A stretch of 51,955 nucleotides of DNA from an uncultured Clostridium sp. (GCA_947427095.1 CANEGO010000009.1:1-51955); one strand, 5' to 3'; counted from the first letter of the stretch, positions 7,742-14,889 are shown. Notes: generated by a model from the letters alone, not told the origin. Numbers and translations: made by a program.

Positions 7742-8434
7742 TTAAGCCCAGTAAGCACTGCTTTGAATTATAAACTGTAATAAATAGTAAAATAACCAAA
7801 TAAACATCGGATAAAATACGTTTTTATTTTTTTCATATATAAATGCAACTATTATTCCTATTATTATATATGGAATTGTAGATACAACATTAAGTACACT
7901 ACCGAAATTAAGTCCTGCTTGCATTAATCCATATAAAAAACCACTTATAATAATCCAAATTATTTTTTGATGGATTATTTTATTAATTGTTTTAGTAAAA
8001 ATAATACCCTCTACAAACGGAGTATATATAATCAACACTAAAATGGTATACATAAACATTGATTTCATATTAGGGAAAATAAGCGTATCTGAATTAAGTT
8101 TGGTCCAACCTAGCAACTGATCAATCACAAAATTTCCTAATGTTATTATTAAAAATAATAACACAAATACACCAAAGCATTTTAAAATATTTTTAATAGG
8201 ATTTTTTAAAAAAACTTTTATCTCCGAAACCAATTCATTTTTGTATGCACATATTATCACAATTACCATGAGCAACATACAAACCACATAATATAAAACA
8301 TTAAAATCATTTATATTATTTTCGTTTGGAAAAGCCGCAATCCCAAATATAAAATATATTATCAGCACAACGATGGATAAAAAAATATCCTTTATGGTGA
8401 CATTTCCTTTTTTAAAATTCTTATTTTTAATCAT
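7742..8434 (-). CDS. CPBP-like multi-pass membrane protein with degenerate catalytic motifs
   Basis: The start is placed at 8434 (the second of two adjacent Mets) because AGAGGTG is then about 5 bases away. The product has 230 residues and six to eight hydrophobic segments. The C-terminal half has the layout of CPBP intramembrane proteases (Abi family). However, the motif expected as EExxxR reads VEGIIFTK, the FxxxH position reads GLMQAG, and the last His/Asn motif reads FIWLFYY. An active protease is therefore doubtful. CPBP proteins act in prenyl-protein processing or bacteriocin self-immunity; which applies here is unknown. The gene lacks an obvious promoter of its own and lies 28 bases downstream of a terminator and a 10-codon ORF. 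Confidence 0.65.
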   Translation of the reverse strand: MIKNKNFKKGNVTIKDIFLSIVVLIIYFIFGIAAFPNENNINDFNVLYYVVCMLLMVIVIICAYKNELVSEIKVFLKNPIKNILKCFGVFVLLFLIITLGNFVIDQLLGWTKLNSDTLIFPNMKSMFMYTILVLIIYTPFVEGIIFTKTINKIIHQKIIWIIISGFLYGLMQAGLNFGSVLNVVSTIPYIIIGIIVAFIYEKNKNVFYPMFIWLFYYLLQFIIQSSAYWA

Positions 8435-8461
8435 CATTTCACCTCTATAATAAGAATAACA

Positions 8462-8501
8462 CAAAAAAAGAAGAAATTGCTATTAAAATCCACAATTTCT
8501 T
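8462..8501 (-). terminator. Terminator or attenuator between the 10-codon ORF and the CPBP-like gene
   Basis: AAGAAATTG (8471-8479) and CAATTTCTT (8493-8501) form a perfect 9-bp stem, followed on the minus strand by C and seven Ts. It ends 28 bases before the CPBP-like start. Confidence 0.85.
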
Positions 8502-8517
8502 CATACTTTACAGATAA

Positions 8518-8550
8518 TTATCTGAAATACTTTCTAAGCCATGCTAACAT
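8518..8550 (-). CDS. 10-residue peptide ORF (MLAWLRKYFR), leader peptide or small peptide gene
   Basis: The ATG at 8550 follows a GGAGGA site by 7 bases, the best type of site in this window. The frame reads ten codons and stops with TAA at 8520-8518. The peptide is short, aromatic and strongly basic (R, K, R). The unit has its own promoter (8624-8652), a leader hairpin (AGATAT/ATATCT, 8593-8611), a palindrome across the stop codon (CAGATAATTATCTG, 8511-8524) and a terminator. It could be a regulatory leader peptide for the CPBP-like gene or a free-standing small peptide. Homology cannot be judged at this length. Confidence 0.55.
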   Translation of the reverse strand: MLAWLRKYFR

Positions 8551-8623
8551 AAATTAATCCTCCTCTCTTTAATATATTCTTACTACCTCTTAAGATATTT
8601 AAACAATATCTCTTTACAATTAA

Positions 8624-8652
8624 AATATACCACATTTTTTTCTTAAAAACAA
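8624..8652 (-). promoter_or_regulatory. Promoter of the 10-codon ORF transcript
   Basis: -35 TTGTTT (8652-8647), a 17-base spacer and -10 TATATT (8629-8624) preceded by TGG. The predicted transcript starts near 8617 and would be about 155 nt to the terminator. Confidence 0.65.
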
Positions 8653-8744
8653 TATACATTAAATATACGTAAAGTGTGTTTATTGCTTTTTCATATAATT
8701 ATATGTTCAATAGTTTTTCTTATTACCATTTACATATAACAACG

Positions 8745-8894
8745 TTAATTATTATTGTTCTTACTTAGAATATACACAATCAGTATTACCAAAATGATAA
8801 TCATTATAACTATTATAAGACCACTTTTATTAGTGTTACTAACAGCTTTTCTTACAATTGATAGTATATTAGATAAACGTATTAAACAAATCAA
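8745..8894 (-). CDS. Small single-pass membrane protein, hypothetical
   Basis: A 49-codon frame starts with TTG at 8894, 4 bases after GAGGGTGG. An in-frame ATG at 8912 would add six residues but has no ribosome site. The product has a basic N-terminal half (VRKAV, NTNKSG) and one long hydrophobic helix (GLIIVIMIIILVILIVYIL), then a tail of KNNNN. It is orphan-like, lying between the divergent phosphoesterase gene and the 10-codon ORF unit. No family is recognised. A plus-strand frame over the same bases has no ribosome site and looks like a shadow. Confidence 0.45.
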   Translation of the reverse strand: MICLIRLSNILSIVRKAVSNTNKSGLIIVIMIIILVILIVYILSKNNNN

Positions 8895-8961
8895 ACTACC
8901 ACCCTCTAGCATCAATTTAAATTATATCAATTATTGCATTTATTAGTATATTAGATTTTTT

Positions 8962-8993
8962 TAACATGTTTTGTCAAACATCAAAACATGTTA
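8962..8993. promoter_or_regulatory. 12-bp inverted repeat overlapping the phosphoesterase promoter
   Basis: TAACATGTTTTG (8962-8973) and CAAAACATGTTA (8982-8993) are exact complements around an 8-base loop. No T-tract follows on either strand, so it is not a terminator. Its right arm overlaps the -35 (8991-8996) of the plus-strand promoter, the position of an operator. Confidence 0.6.
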
Positions 8994-9018
8994 CTTTATT
9001 ATGAATATATTGTATAAT
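8991..9018 (+). promoter_or_regulatory. Promoter of the phosphoesterase gene
   Basis: -35 TTACTT (8991-8996), a 16-base spacer and -10 TATAAT (9013-9018). The leader would be very short, with GGTGAT as ribosome site right after the expected start point. Confidence 0.55.
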
Positions 9019-9033
9019 AAAGTTGGTGATGAT

Positions 9034-9552
9034 ATGAAAATACTTATAATATCTGATATTCATGGTGACTATAATACACTTGAAAAAATAACAAATGATG
9101 AAAGTTTTGACAAGTTAATTATCTTGGGTGATTTATTTAATTATAGTATGATTACAAATGATTTAAAAGATAATAAAATAATAAAGTTGTTAAAAAAATA
9201 TAAAAATAATCTAATTTTAATAAAAGGAAATTGTGATAATTTCATTGATTATAAAAAAATAGATTTATACGCCCATGAAATTATTACGATAACCTTAAAC
9301 AATCATCTTGTAACTATTACCCATGGTAATAAATATTCAAAGGGATTCTTACCTAATTATCATGGTGATATATTTCTAAGTGGTCATACACATATTAATA
9401 ACCTCATAAAAGAATATGGTATAATTTACGTTAATCCTGGAAGCATTAGCTTGCCAAGGGGTGGTTCAAGTAAATCATACGGGTTTTTTACCAATGATAA
9501 AATAATGATTAAAAACATAAATGGAGAAATAATAAAAGAAATGGAAATTTAA
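9034..9552 (+). CDS. yfcE: YfcE/MJ0936-type calcineurin-like phosphodiesterase
   Basis: The ATG at 9034 is chosen because GGTGAT precedes it and because the family's metal site begins right at the N-terminus. The 172-residue product has DIHGD (8-12), GDLFNYS, GNCD, THGNKYS and SGHTHINN, the five metal-binding motifs of the small YfcE/MJ0936 phosphoesterases. These are dimetal enzymes that cut phosphodiesters; the natural substrate is often unknown. The length is normal (about 160-185). It is one of only two plus-strand genes here and is divergent from its left neighbours. The inverted repeat at 8962-8993 suggests specific control. Confidence 0.9.
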   Translation: MKILIISDIHGDYNTLEKITNDESFDKLIILGDLFNYSMITNDLKDNKIIKLLKKYKNNLILIKGNCDNFIDYKKIDLYAHEIITITLNNHLVTITHGNKYSKGFLPNYHGDIFLSGHTHINNLIKEYGIIYVNPGSISLPRGGSSKSYGFFTNDKIMIKNINGEIIKEMEI

Positions 9553-9575
9553 AAACCATTTCTTTTATCTTTTTA
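9535..9575 (+). terminator. Terminator of the phosphoesterase gene
   Basis: GAAATGG and CCATTTC arms span the stop codon and are followed by TTTT and a second T-rich run. Confidence 0.7.
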
Positions 9576-9590
9576 TATGAAATATACGAT

Positions 9591-10292
9591 TTAATTTAAC
9601 TCTTCTAAATTAAGATCATTTGTATAAGTAGCTTTATAAGCTTTAGCAAAAATATTACTTTTTATCACGGTTATTTTATTATCAATAACTTTTAGAGCAC
9701 AACAATTATCTAAACATATAGTTTTAATATTATTATTATTTTGTTTTAAAACACCTTTTAAGTCTTCTTGCTTTTTAAAATCAGAAGAAAAATGAGGAAC
9801 AAACATATAATCTAAAATCCCTAACCCATCAACTTTAACATAGTTATCAGAAATATTATTCATTATTTCAACGTCAGATAAACCATATTGGCATAAGGCT
9901 ATTGCACCCGCTGATATCCCAGCTATTACCTTATCTTTCTTCACTGCTTCTTTAAGCATTTTATCCATTCCTGTTTCTTTTAAAGTATTAACTAATTTTA
10001 CTGTATCACCACCACCAATATAAATAATATCAGCATTACTTATTTTTTCACTAACAACCTCCATATGAGTTAAAGTTTTATTTGAAATTTTACCGGTCTC
10101 ACATCCTAAATTTTTATAAATATCCTTAATAACTTTATAGTATGAATCCGCAAAACTACTAGCAAGACCAATGAATAAAAATTTAGGATTTGTTTTCTCT
10201 GACAATCTAACTATAGCTTCATCAATTTGTTTAGTTTCATAATCAGTATCTGATCTTCCTATATTACCGCCACCAATTAAAACCATCTTCAT
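9591..10292 (-). CDS. Peptidase E-like protein (family S51)
   Basis: The 233-residue product belongs to the S51 dipeptidase E family. It has an N-terminal GGGNIG loop, the YIGGGDTVKL motif (91-100) and the nucleophile elbow GISAGAIAL with Ser at about 127. The C-terminal half carries FVPHFSSD and an ICLDNCCAL strand. Classic peptidase E cleaves Asp-X dipeptides in the cytosol; this shorter Bacillota type may have a different small substrate. It is the last gene after the DUF3006 and ComEC-like genes, with only a 5-base gap, so they are probably one operon. GGAAGGT precedes the ATG. Confidence 0.85.
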   Translation of the reverse strand: MKMVLIGGGNIGRSDTDYETKQIDEAIVRLSEKTNPKFLFIGLASSFADSYYKVIKDIYKNLGCETGKISNKTLTHMEVVSEKISNADIIYIGGGDTVKLVNTLKETGMDKMLKEAVKKDKVIAGISAGAIALCQYGLSDVEIMNNISDNYVKVDGLGILDYMFVPHFSSDFKKQEDLKGVLKQNNNNIKTICLDNCCALKVIDNKITVIKSNIFAKAYKATYTNDLNLEELN

Positions 10293-10297
10293 TTCAT

Positions 10298-10519
10298 TTA
10301 CCTTCCATTTCTTAAGTTTTCCATCTTCTCTTTTATTCTTTTAATTCTATTAAATCTTTCAGAAACATCCAAAACATAGTCCTTTCCATCATAAGTAACT
10401 ATATCAAGTTCTTTTATTTCTTTGGGCAAGCATTTTCTTTTAACATTAATCACCTTGTTATTTTCTATGTTTTCTAACACTACTATATCTTCTTCTATTC
10501 TATCTACCGCAAATTTCAT
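10298..10519 (-). CDS. DUF3006 family small protein
   Basis: The start at 10519 (MKFAVDRIEED) is preferred because AAGGTGA lies 5 bases upstream and DUF3006 proteins begin with this VDRIE motif; an upstream Met overlaps the ribosome site. The 73-residue product is a small beta-rich domain followed by a charged helix (RFNRIKRIKEKMENL). DUF3006 genes are often next to, or fused with, ComEC-like metallo-beta-lactamase proteins, as here, where it lies 10 bases downstream of one. The function is unknown; a partner role to that hydrolase is inferred. Confidence 0.8.
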   Translation of the reverse strand: MKFAVDRIEEDIVVLENIENNKVINVKRKCLPKEIKELDIVTYDGKDYVLDVSERFNRIKRIKEKMENLRNGR

Positions 10520-10529
10520 ATCAATCACC

Positions 10530-11456
10530 TTATCCATTCGTATCCGTAATAACCGTTTTGAAACTTATATCATTACCATTACTAATAACAATTATTGTAC
10601 CAGATAAATCGGTTCTGTATATCTTTACGTTTCTTTTATTTAGCTTGTCAATTATACTTTGTTTTGGATGGCCATATGAATTATCTTTTCCCACTGATAT
10701 TATTGCATAATCAGGGTTTACACCATCCAAAAACTCGTCTGATGAGCTATATTCTGACCCATGGTGGGCCACTTTTAACACGTTACTTTTAATATCTTCT
10801 TTTAATAGTTTTCTTTCAACCTTACTTGTTGCATCTCCAGTAAATAAAAAACTATTATTACCGTGTGTAACTTTAATTACTATCGACGTATCATTAAGAT
10901 CGTCTCCTTCATTTCCAACATAAATTATCTTTACCGTTGCACCAGAAAAATCAAATTCCTCGCCCTTTACTGCCACGTCATAACCTAAATTATTAGCTTC
11001 TAAGGCATCTAACATATCTTCAAACGTTTTAGTGGTTGTTATAACATCCGGCATAAAAAATTTATCTATATCAAAATGATTTATTATATCGGCCATCCCA
11101 CCAATGTGATCTTCATGAGCATGAGTTGCAAAAACATAATCAAACTTACTTACGTTGATTTCTTTTAAATAGTTAACAAGCTTTACGCCATCTTCATTAT
11201 TTCCAGTATCAATTAACATATTATGTTCTCCGCTTTGAAGCAAAATAGCATCTGCCTGACCAACATCAATAAAATACACCTTCAAAACATCCTCAGTTAT
11301 AGATTCTTTAGCAGTTTTCTCTGTTTCGGAAATATTTTTAGAAAATTCATTTACGCTTGCTTTTAATTCATTTATAGTATCCGTTCCAAATATCGAATAA
11401 GCGATTATAAACATTGCTAATACGATTTTTATCCAATTTTTTCTTAACTTCTTCAT
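10530..11456 (-). CDS. Secreted ComEC-like metallo-beta-lactamase-fold hydrolase
   Basis: The start at 11456 has AGAGGT 6 bases upstream; longer frames start before the ribosome site. The 308-residue product has an N-terminal signal or anchor helix (KIVLAMFIIAYSIFG), a linker, and a metallo-beta-lactamase domain with VYFIDVGQADAILLQ, the metal motif THAHEDHIGG, FTGDAT and KVAHHGSEYSSS. This is the stand-alone version of the ComEC C-terminal domain. It lacks the competence channel, so a nuclease or phosphodiesterase outside the membrane is the best guess. It is followed by the DUF3006 gene. Confidence 0.85.
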   Translation of the reverse strand: MKKLRKNWIKIVLAMFIIAYSIFGTDTINELKASVNEFSKNISETEKTAKESITEDVLKVYFIDVGQADAILLQSGEHNMLIDTGNNEDGVKLVNYLKEINVSKFDYVFATHAHEDHIGGMADIINHFDIDKFFMPDVITTTKTFEDMLDALEANNLGYDVAVKGEEFDFSGATVKIIYVGNEGDDLNDTSIVIKVTHGNNSFLFTGDATSKVERKLLKEDIKSNVLKVAHHGSEYSSSDEFLDGVNPDYAIISVGKDNSYGHPKQSIIDKLNKRNVKIYRTDLSGTIIVISNGNDISFKTVITDTNG

Positions 11457-11512
11457 GTGCATACCTCTATTTACATAAGTGATTATATCATTTTTAACCA
11501 TATCAGTCACTT

Positions 11513-11541
11513 AAAAAAATAGGTTTATTGCCTATTTTTTT
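11513..11541 (-). terminator. Terminator of the unknown gene at 11532
   Basis: AAAAAAATAGG and CCTATTTTTTT arms surround a 7-base loop that overlaps the stop codon at 11532, before the ComEC-like gene. Confidence 0.85.
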
Positions 11542-11870
11542 ATAAAACAACAAATCATACCGTTTTCTAAAATATCAGTCTTATATTTAAACTGTTCACT
11601 ATAATTACATAAAAAATCATTATTAGAAGCAAAATAAGATTTTACTTCAATAACATTTTCAATATTAAATAATACGTAACTAAGGATTTCTTTTAATAAT
11701 AAAGCTCCGTTAAGTCCCCTAAAAATGTTCATATTACCATCATATTTTGCAATCGCAATACCGTCATAAATGCTAACTTCCATATTTAGAACTTCTTCAT
11801 CATCAACTATAATACCATAATACATTTTATCATTAACAAACTCTTTTTTCTTTACATCTATGGTATTCAT
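11532..11870 (-). CDS. Hypothetical protein, 112 residues
   Basis: I do not recognise this protein. It is soluble, acidic and rich in beta-strand-like stretches (MYYGIIVDDEEVLNMEVSIY), with a central segment FRGLNGALLLKEILSYVLF that could be a helix. Three cysteines occur near the C-terminus (FLCNYS, ICCFIKK). AGAGGA lies 8 bases before the ATG. It follows rpmF after a spacer with a weak terminator and ends with its own strong terminator. Real coding is supported by the ribosome site and terminator placement. Confidence 0.65.
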   Translation of the reverse strand: MNTIDVKKKEFVNDKMYYGIIVDDEEVLNMEVSIYDGIAIAKYDGNMNIFRGLNGALLLKEILSYVLFNIENVIEVKSYFASNNDFLCNYSEQFKYKTDILENGMICCFIKK

Positions 11871-11900
11871 TTTAACATTCCTCTCAAAATAAATTAGATT

Positions 11901-11924
11901 AAAAAAAAGCTCTTATTAAGCTTC
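11901..11924 (-). terminator. Weak terminator after rpmF
   Basis: A short AAGCT/AGCTT stem is followed by eight Ts on the minus strand and overlaps the rpmF stop region. Confidence 0.55.
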
Positions 11925-12122
11925 TTCTTTCTTTATTACTTCTTTTCCCTTGTAATTACCACATTCAGGGCATACTCTATGTGGTCTTATCATTTCACCA
12001 CATTTAGGACATTTTACTGTTCCGTTTGCTTCAATTTTATAGTGAGTACGACGCATTCTCTTTCTTGTCTTACTTACCTTTCTGAATGGAACTGCAAATA
12101 ATTGGATATCCAACTTTAACAT
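11916..12122 (-). CDS. rpmF: Ribosomal protein bL32 with an N-terminal Prp-type cleavage extension
   Basis: The 68-residue product contains the L32 core [19 protein letters not shown] and a zinc ribbon (CPKCG and CPECG). Normal L32 starts at MAVPFRK. Here the frame starts ten codons earlier, with GGAGTGAG before the ATG at 12122 and no ribosome site at the core. The extra residues, [10 protein letters not shown], closely match the N-terminal extension of Bacillota bL27 (MLxLxLQxFA), which the protease Prp removes after the alanine. Cleavage would leave VPFRK. YceD lies upstream, the common yceD-rpmF pair. Confidence 0.92.
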   Translation of the reverse strand: MLKLDIQLFAVPFRKVSKTRKRMRRTHYKIEANGTVKCPKCGEMIRPHRVCPECGNYKGKEVIKKEEA

Positions 12123-12137
12123 ATTCTCACTCCTTCC

Positions 12138-12617
12138 TTACTCTTTATTAAATTCGCTTAAAGCCATGAGTCTTGGATCAATTACTTCCTTTTTATCATC
12201 TTCCGTAATAAGACGCCAACCATCACCTTGTATTGATTCTTCTTTGGCATCAGGATGAAGAACTCTTAAAGGAACATCCACTAATATATATTGCCATATA
12301 ATTGGAAAAATTTCAAGTCTATTTTGAATAATTTCTAGTGAATTATCGTCATTTTCCCCAATTACCTCATTAATTTGTATATCAAATGGATATTCTACAT
12401 CTTTTAATGTTCTTGCGCAAGGAAGTATCATCGTTCCGGTTACACTTATGTCTAATTGATATTCTTCCTCATTATTTCTCATGTAACCACTTACCTTAAT
12501 TGGTGATATTCTTCTTATATCAGTACCAATTAACATATTATTTGGTACAATAATTTCTCCTGATACAGGTATTTCATATAAACCACCGTAAACTAATTTA
12601 GTTAAATCTACGATCAA
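12138..12617 (-). CDS. yceD: YceD/DUF177 family protein
   Basis: The 159-residue product begins with TTG at 12617, where GGTGGTG is 6 bases upstream; in-frame GTG codons further up fall inside that site. It has the DUF177 pattern with an early ISPIKVSGYM strand, VTGTMILPCARTL, YPFDIQINE and, near the C-terminus, DVPLRVLHPDA. The usual two-cysteine plan is reduced to a single cysteine. DUF177 proteins are linked to 23S rRNA accumulation and are almost always next to rpmF, as here (15-base gap). It corresponds by position to Bacillus ylbN. Confidence 0.88.
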   Translation of the reverse strand: MIVDLTKLVYGGLYEIPVSGEIIVPNNMLIGTDIRRISPIKVSGYMRNNEEEYQLDISVTGTMILPCARTLKDVEYPFDIQINEVIGENDDNSLEIIQNRLEIFPIIWQYILVDVPLRVLHPDAKEESIQGDGWRLITEDDKKEVIDPRLMALSEFNKE

Positions 12618-12758
12618 AGCTATCACCACCGCCACATAATTATACTATTTTTTTTTAATATTAGCAAGATTTAATTGAAGTGATAAAATGTTAAATTTAA
12701 ATATCTTAATTAAATATATGAAGTATCATAGTAAAAATATTCTTTATATCAAATACTT

Positions 12759-13676
12759 TTATTTATAACCATTATAATGGTTTCGCACATCCTCAAATAA
12801 ATTTTTATTAAATTCTTTATTTTTAATCATTTCTATTTCAAATTTATAAGGTGGATAGCTTCTATCCTTTCCTCCATCCATACTAATATATGGAGTTTCT
12901 AGTATTTTAGGAACTGATCTTAACCTTTCATTATATATAATGTTTAATAATGCCTCAAACCCAATCTTTCCATAGCCTAAATTTTCATGCCTATCCTTAT
13001 GTGACCCCAAATCATTTTTAGAATCATTTACATGAACGCATCCAATTTTATCTATTCCTATTAACCTATCAAAATCATTTAAAAAATCATCAAACTTACT
13101 CATATCATACCCAGCATCATTTAAATGGCACGTATCCAGACAAACCATTATTTTTTCCGGGTATAAAACACCATCTATTATTTGTTTTATGTGTTCTAGC
13201 TTAAAGCCTACTTCACTACCCTTCCCAGCCATCGTTTCTAAGCATATTTTAACTTCCTGATTAGGGGTAATAACTTCGTTTAATGCGTTTATAATATTTT
13301 TAATACCCGTATCTAAATCCAGATTAACAAAACTACCAGGATGTAAAACCAGCATTTCAACACCAAGTGCATAAACTCTTTTTACTTCATCTTTTAAAAA
13401 ATCAATTGCAAATAAATAATTTTCTTTCTTTTGATTATTAGCTAAATTTATTATGTATGGTGCATGTACAATTAGATTTTTTAGTTCTATATTATTTTCA
13501 TATAATAAATTTCTCGCTTTTAGAGTTAAATCATAATCAAGTTTGCACCTTTTAGTATTTTGCGGAGCACCAGTATAAAACATAAAAGTATTTGCTCCAT
13601 AACCCATCGCTTCTTTTACACTCCCCAAAAGTTGTTCTTTATTATTAAAAGATACGTGCGATCCTATTAGCAACAT
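12759..13676 (-). CDS. nfo: Endonuclease IV (AP endonuclease)
   Basis: The ATG at 13676 follows AAGGAGGG by a normal spacing and gives the family start MLLIGSHVSF. The 305-residue TIM-barrel enzyme has the three-zinc site residues in IVHAPYIINLA, LVLHPGSF, ICLETMAGKGSEVG, CLDTCHLNDAGYD, VHVNDSKNDLGSHKDRHENL and the C-terminal ILETP. It cuts DNA 5' of abasic sites in base excision repair and is a known spore-protecting activity in Bacillus. It lies between the pilin gene and yceD, with a 141-base AT-rich gap to yceD in which I see only a weak palindrome after the stop. Confidence 0.94.
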   Translation of the reverse strand: MLLIGSHVSFNNKEQLLGSVKEAMGYGANTFMFYTGAPQNTKRCKLDYDLTLKARNLLYENNIELKNLIVHAPYIINLANNQKKENYLFAIDFLKDEVKRVYALGVEMLVLHPGSFVNLDLDTGIKNIINALNEVITPNQEVKICLETMAGKGSEVGFKLEHIKQIIDGVLYPEKIMVCLDTCHLNDAGYDMSKFDDFLNDFDRLIGIDKIGCVHVNDSKNDLGSHKDRHENLGYGKIGFEALLNIIYNERLRSVPKILETPYISMDGGKDRSYPPYKFEIEMIKNKEFNKNLFEDVRNHYNGYK

Positions 13677-13736
13677 CCAAAATCCCTCCTTATACAACAA
13701 CTTTATTATACTAAATAATGGGAATGAAAGCAAAAG

Positions 13737-13757
13737 AAAAAGGGCATAAACCCTTTT
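13737..13757 (-). terminator. Terminator of the pilin gene
   Basis: AAAAGGG and CCCTTTT arms with a 6-base loop overlap the pilin stop codon and are followed by a T-rich run. Confidence 0.75.
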
Positions 13758-14223
13758 ATTTTATAGCACCAGTTTCACCAGAGACAGTACATTGTATTTT
13801 AGGAAGTGTATTACCATTTTTTTTAGCTTGAACAATCGTTATTTTACCAACTTTTTTAGTAGTATCATTATAATCAGAAACTTCATTAAAATCTGCTGTT
13901 GCAAACTCACTACCAGCTTTTGCAGTTAAAGTTATCAACCAATCTTCCCCACTTGCTTCTACAGTTATATCGTATTCCTTATCACTATCATAATCAATAA
14001 CATCCTTTAAGCAACCTGTTGTACAAGCCGCCATACTTCCATCTGCCATCTTAGTCTTAACACCTTTAGCAGCCATTTCTAAAGATGTAATCATTGAGTT
14101 CGCTCTCGTTCTTGAAATAGTTCTATTAATTTGTTGTGTAGCAATAACCATTATGATTGCAAGTACTACGATAACCGCAAGTAATTCAATTAACGTAAAA
14201 CCTTTTTTATTTAATTTTTTCAT
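13756..14223 (-). CDS. Type IV pilin-like protein (class III signal)
   Basis: The start at 14223 has AGGAGG 8 bases upstream. The 155-residue prepilin has a short leader KKLNKKG followed by FTLIELLAVIVVLAIIMVIA, with Glu at position 5 after the cut, exactly the class III prepilin pattern. After the N-terminal helix there is a small globular part with cysteine pairs (AACTTGC, then IQCTVSG) that could form a disulfide. It is not part of a com or pil operon here: it lies alone between rsmD and nfo, with its own terminator. It is distinct from the TadE proteins of the window, so a prepilin peptidase must be encoded elsewhere. Confidence 0.88.
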   Translation of the reverse strand: MKKLNKKGFTLIELLAVIVVLAIIMVIATQQINRTISRTRANSMITSLEMAAKGVKTKMADGSMAACTTGCLKDVIDYDSDKEYDITVEASGEDWLITLTAKAGSEFATADFNEVSDYNDTTKKVGKITIVQAKKNGNTLPKIQCTVSGETGAIK

Positions 14224-14289
14224 CTTTTTATTCCTCCTATTATTATATTTAAATATTATCACTATTACATTATTTAGTCAAGTATTACG

Positions 14290-14835
14290 CTATCTTCTTT
14301 TCAACACGTTGACAGTTTTTGAACCATATTTTTTTTCTTTATAAACAATAAAATTATCATACTTAGAATAATTTATTTTTAGTTCTGTTTCGCAAACTAT
14401 TAAACCATTTTTACTAATCAAATCCACGTTAGAATTTATTATATTTAATGCTTTATCTAATTCCAATGTAGCGTATGGCGGATCTAAAAACACAATGTTG
14501 AATTTTTCGTGAGTAACAAAACTTTTTAAAACCTCACTTGCATCACCATGTATAACATTAGTATTTCCCACTTTAAGATTATTTATGTTATCTTCTATTA
14601 TGTTTATTGCTATTTTATTATTGTCAACAAAGTATGCCTTTTTTGCACCATTACTAATAGCTTCTATTCCTAAGTTACCTGTTCCTGAATACAAATCTAA
14701 AACTATTGCATCTTTTATATAATCTTGAATCATCGCAAATATTGATTCTTTAACTCTATCCATGGTAGGTCTTGTTCCAACAATGTTAAATCCCTTTAAA
14801 ATTCTACCTTTAAATTTTCCACTTATAATTTTCAT
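14290..14835 (-). CDS. rsmD: 16S rRNA (guanine(966)-N2)-methyltransferase
   Basis: The start at 14835 has AGGTGA 6 bases upstream. The 181-residue product has the RsmD N-terminus KFKGRILKG, then TRPTMDRVKESIFAMI, the SAM-binding LDLYSGTGNLGIEAIS, and the catalytic DPPY motif (VFLDPPYATLELD). It methylates N2 of G966 (E. coli numbering) in 16S rRNA. It corresponds to Bacillus ylbH and follows ylbF, as in Bacillus, though ylbG and coaD are absent. A TGTTATAAT element at 14890-14898 just after the ylbF terminator is a likely promoter. Confidence 0.94.
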   Translation of the reverse strand: MKIISGKFKGRILKGFNIVGTRPTMDRVKESIFAMIQDYIKDAIVLDLYSGTGNLGIEAISNGAKKAYFVDNNKIAINIIEDNINNLKVGNTNVIHGDASEVLKSFVTHEKFNIVFLDPPYATLELDKALNIINSNVDLISKNGLIVCETELKINYSKYDNFIVYKEKKYGSKTVNVLKRR

Positions 14836-14889
14836 ATGTATCACCTATAAAGATTTTATCACATTTGTAATCATATTAAAATAAGGTTT

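Noticed and set aside
8755-8946. Plus-strand ORF of 63 codons
   Set aside because: It has no ribosome site and lies antisense to a minus-strand frame that has a good site and a clear membrane-helix pattern.
8962-8993. Terminator for either strand
   Set aside because: The arms are not followed by Ts in either direction; the T-run lies before the repeat on the plus strand.
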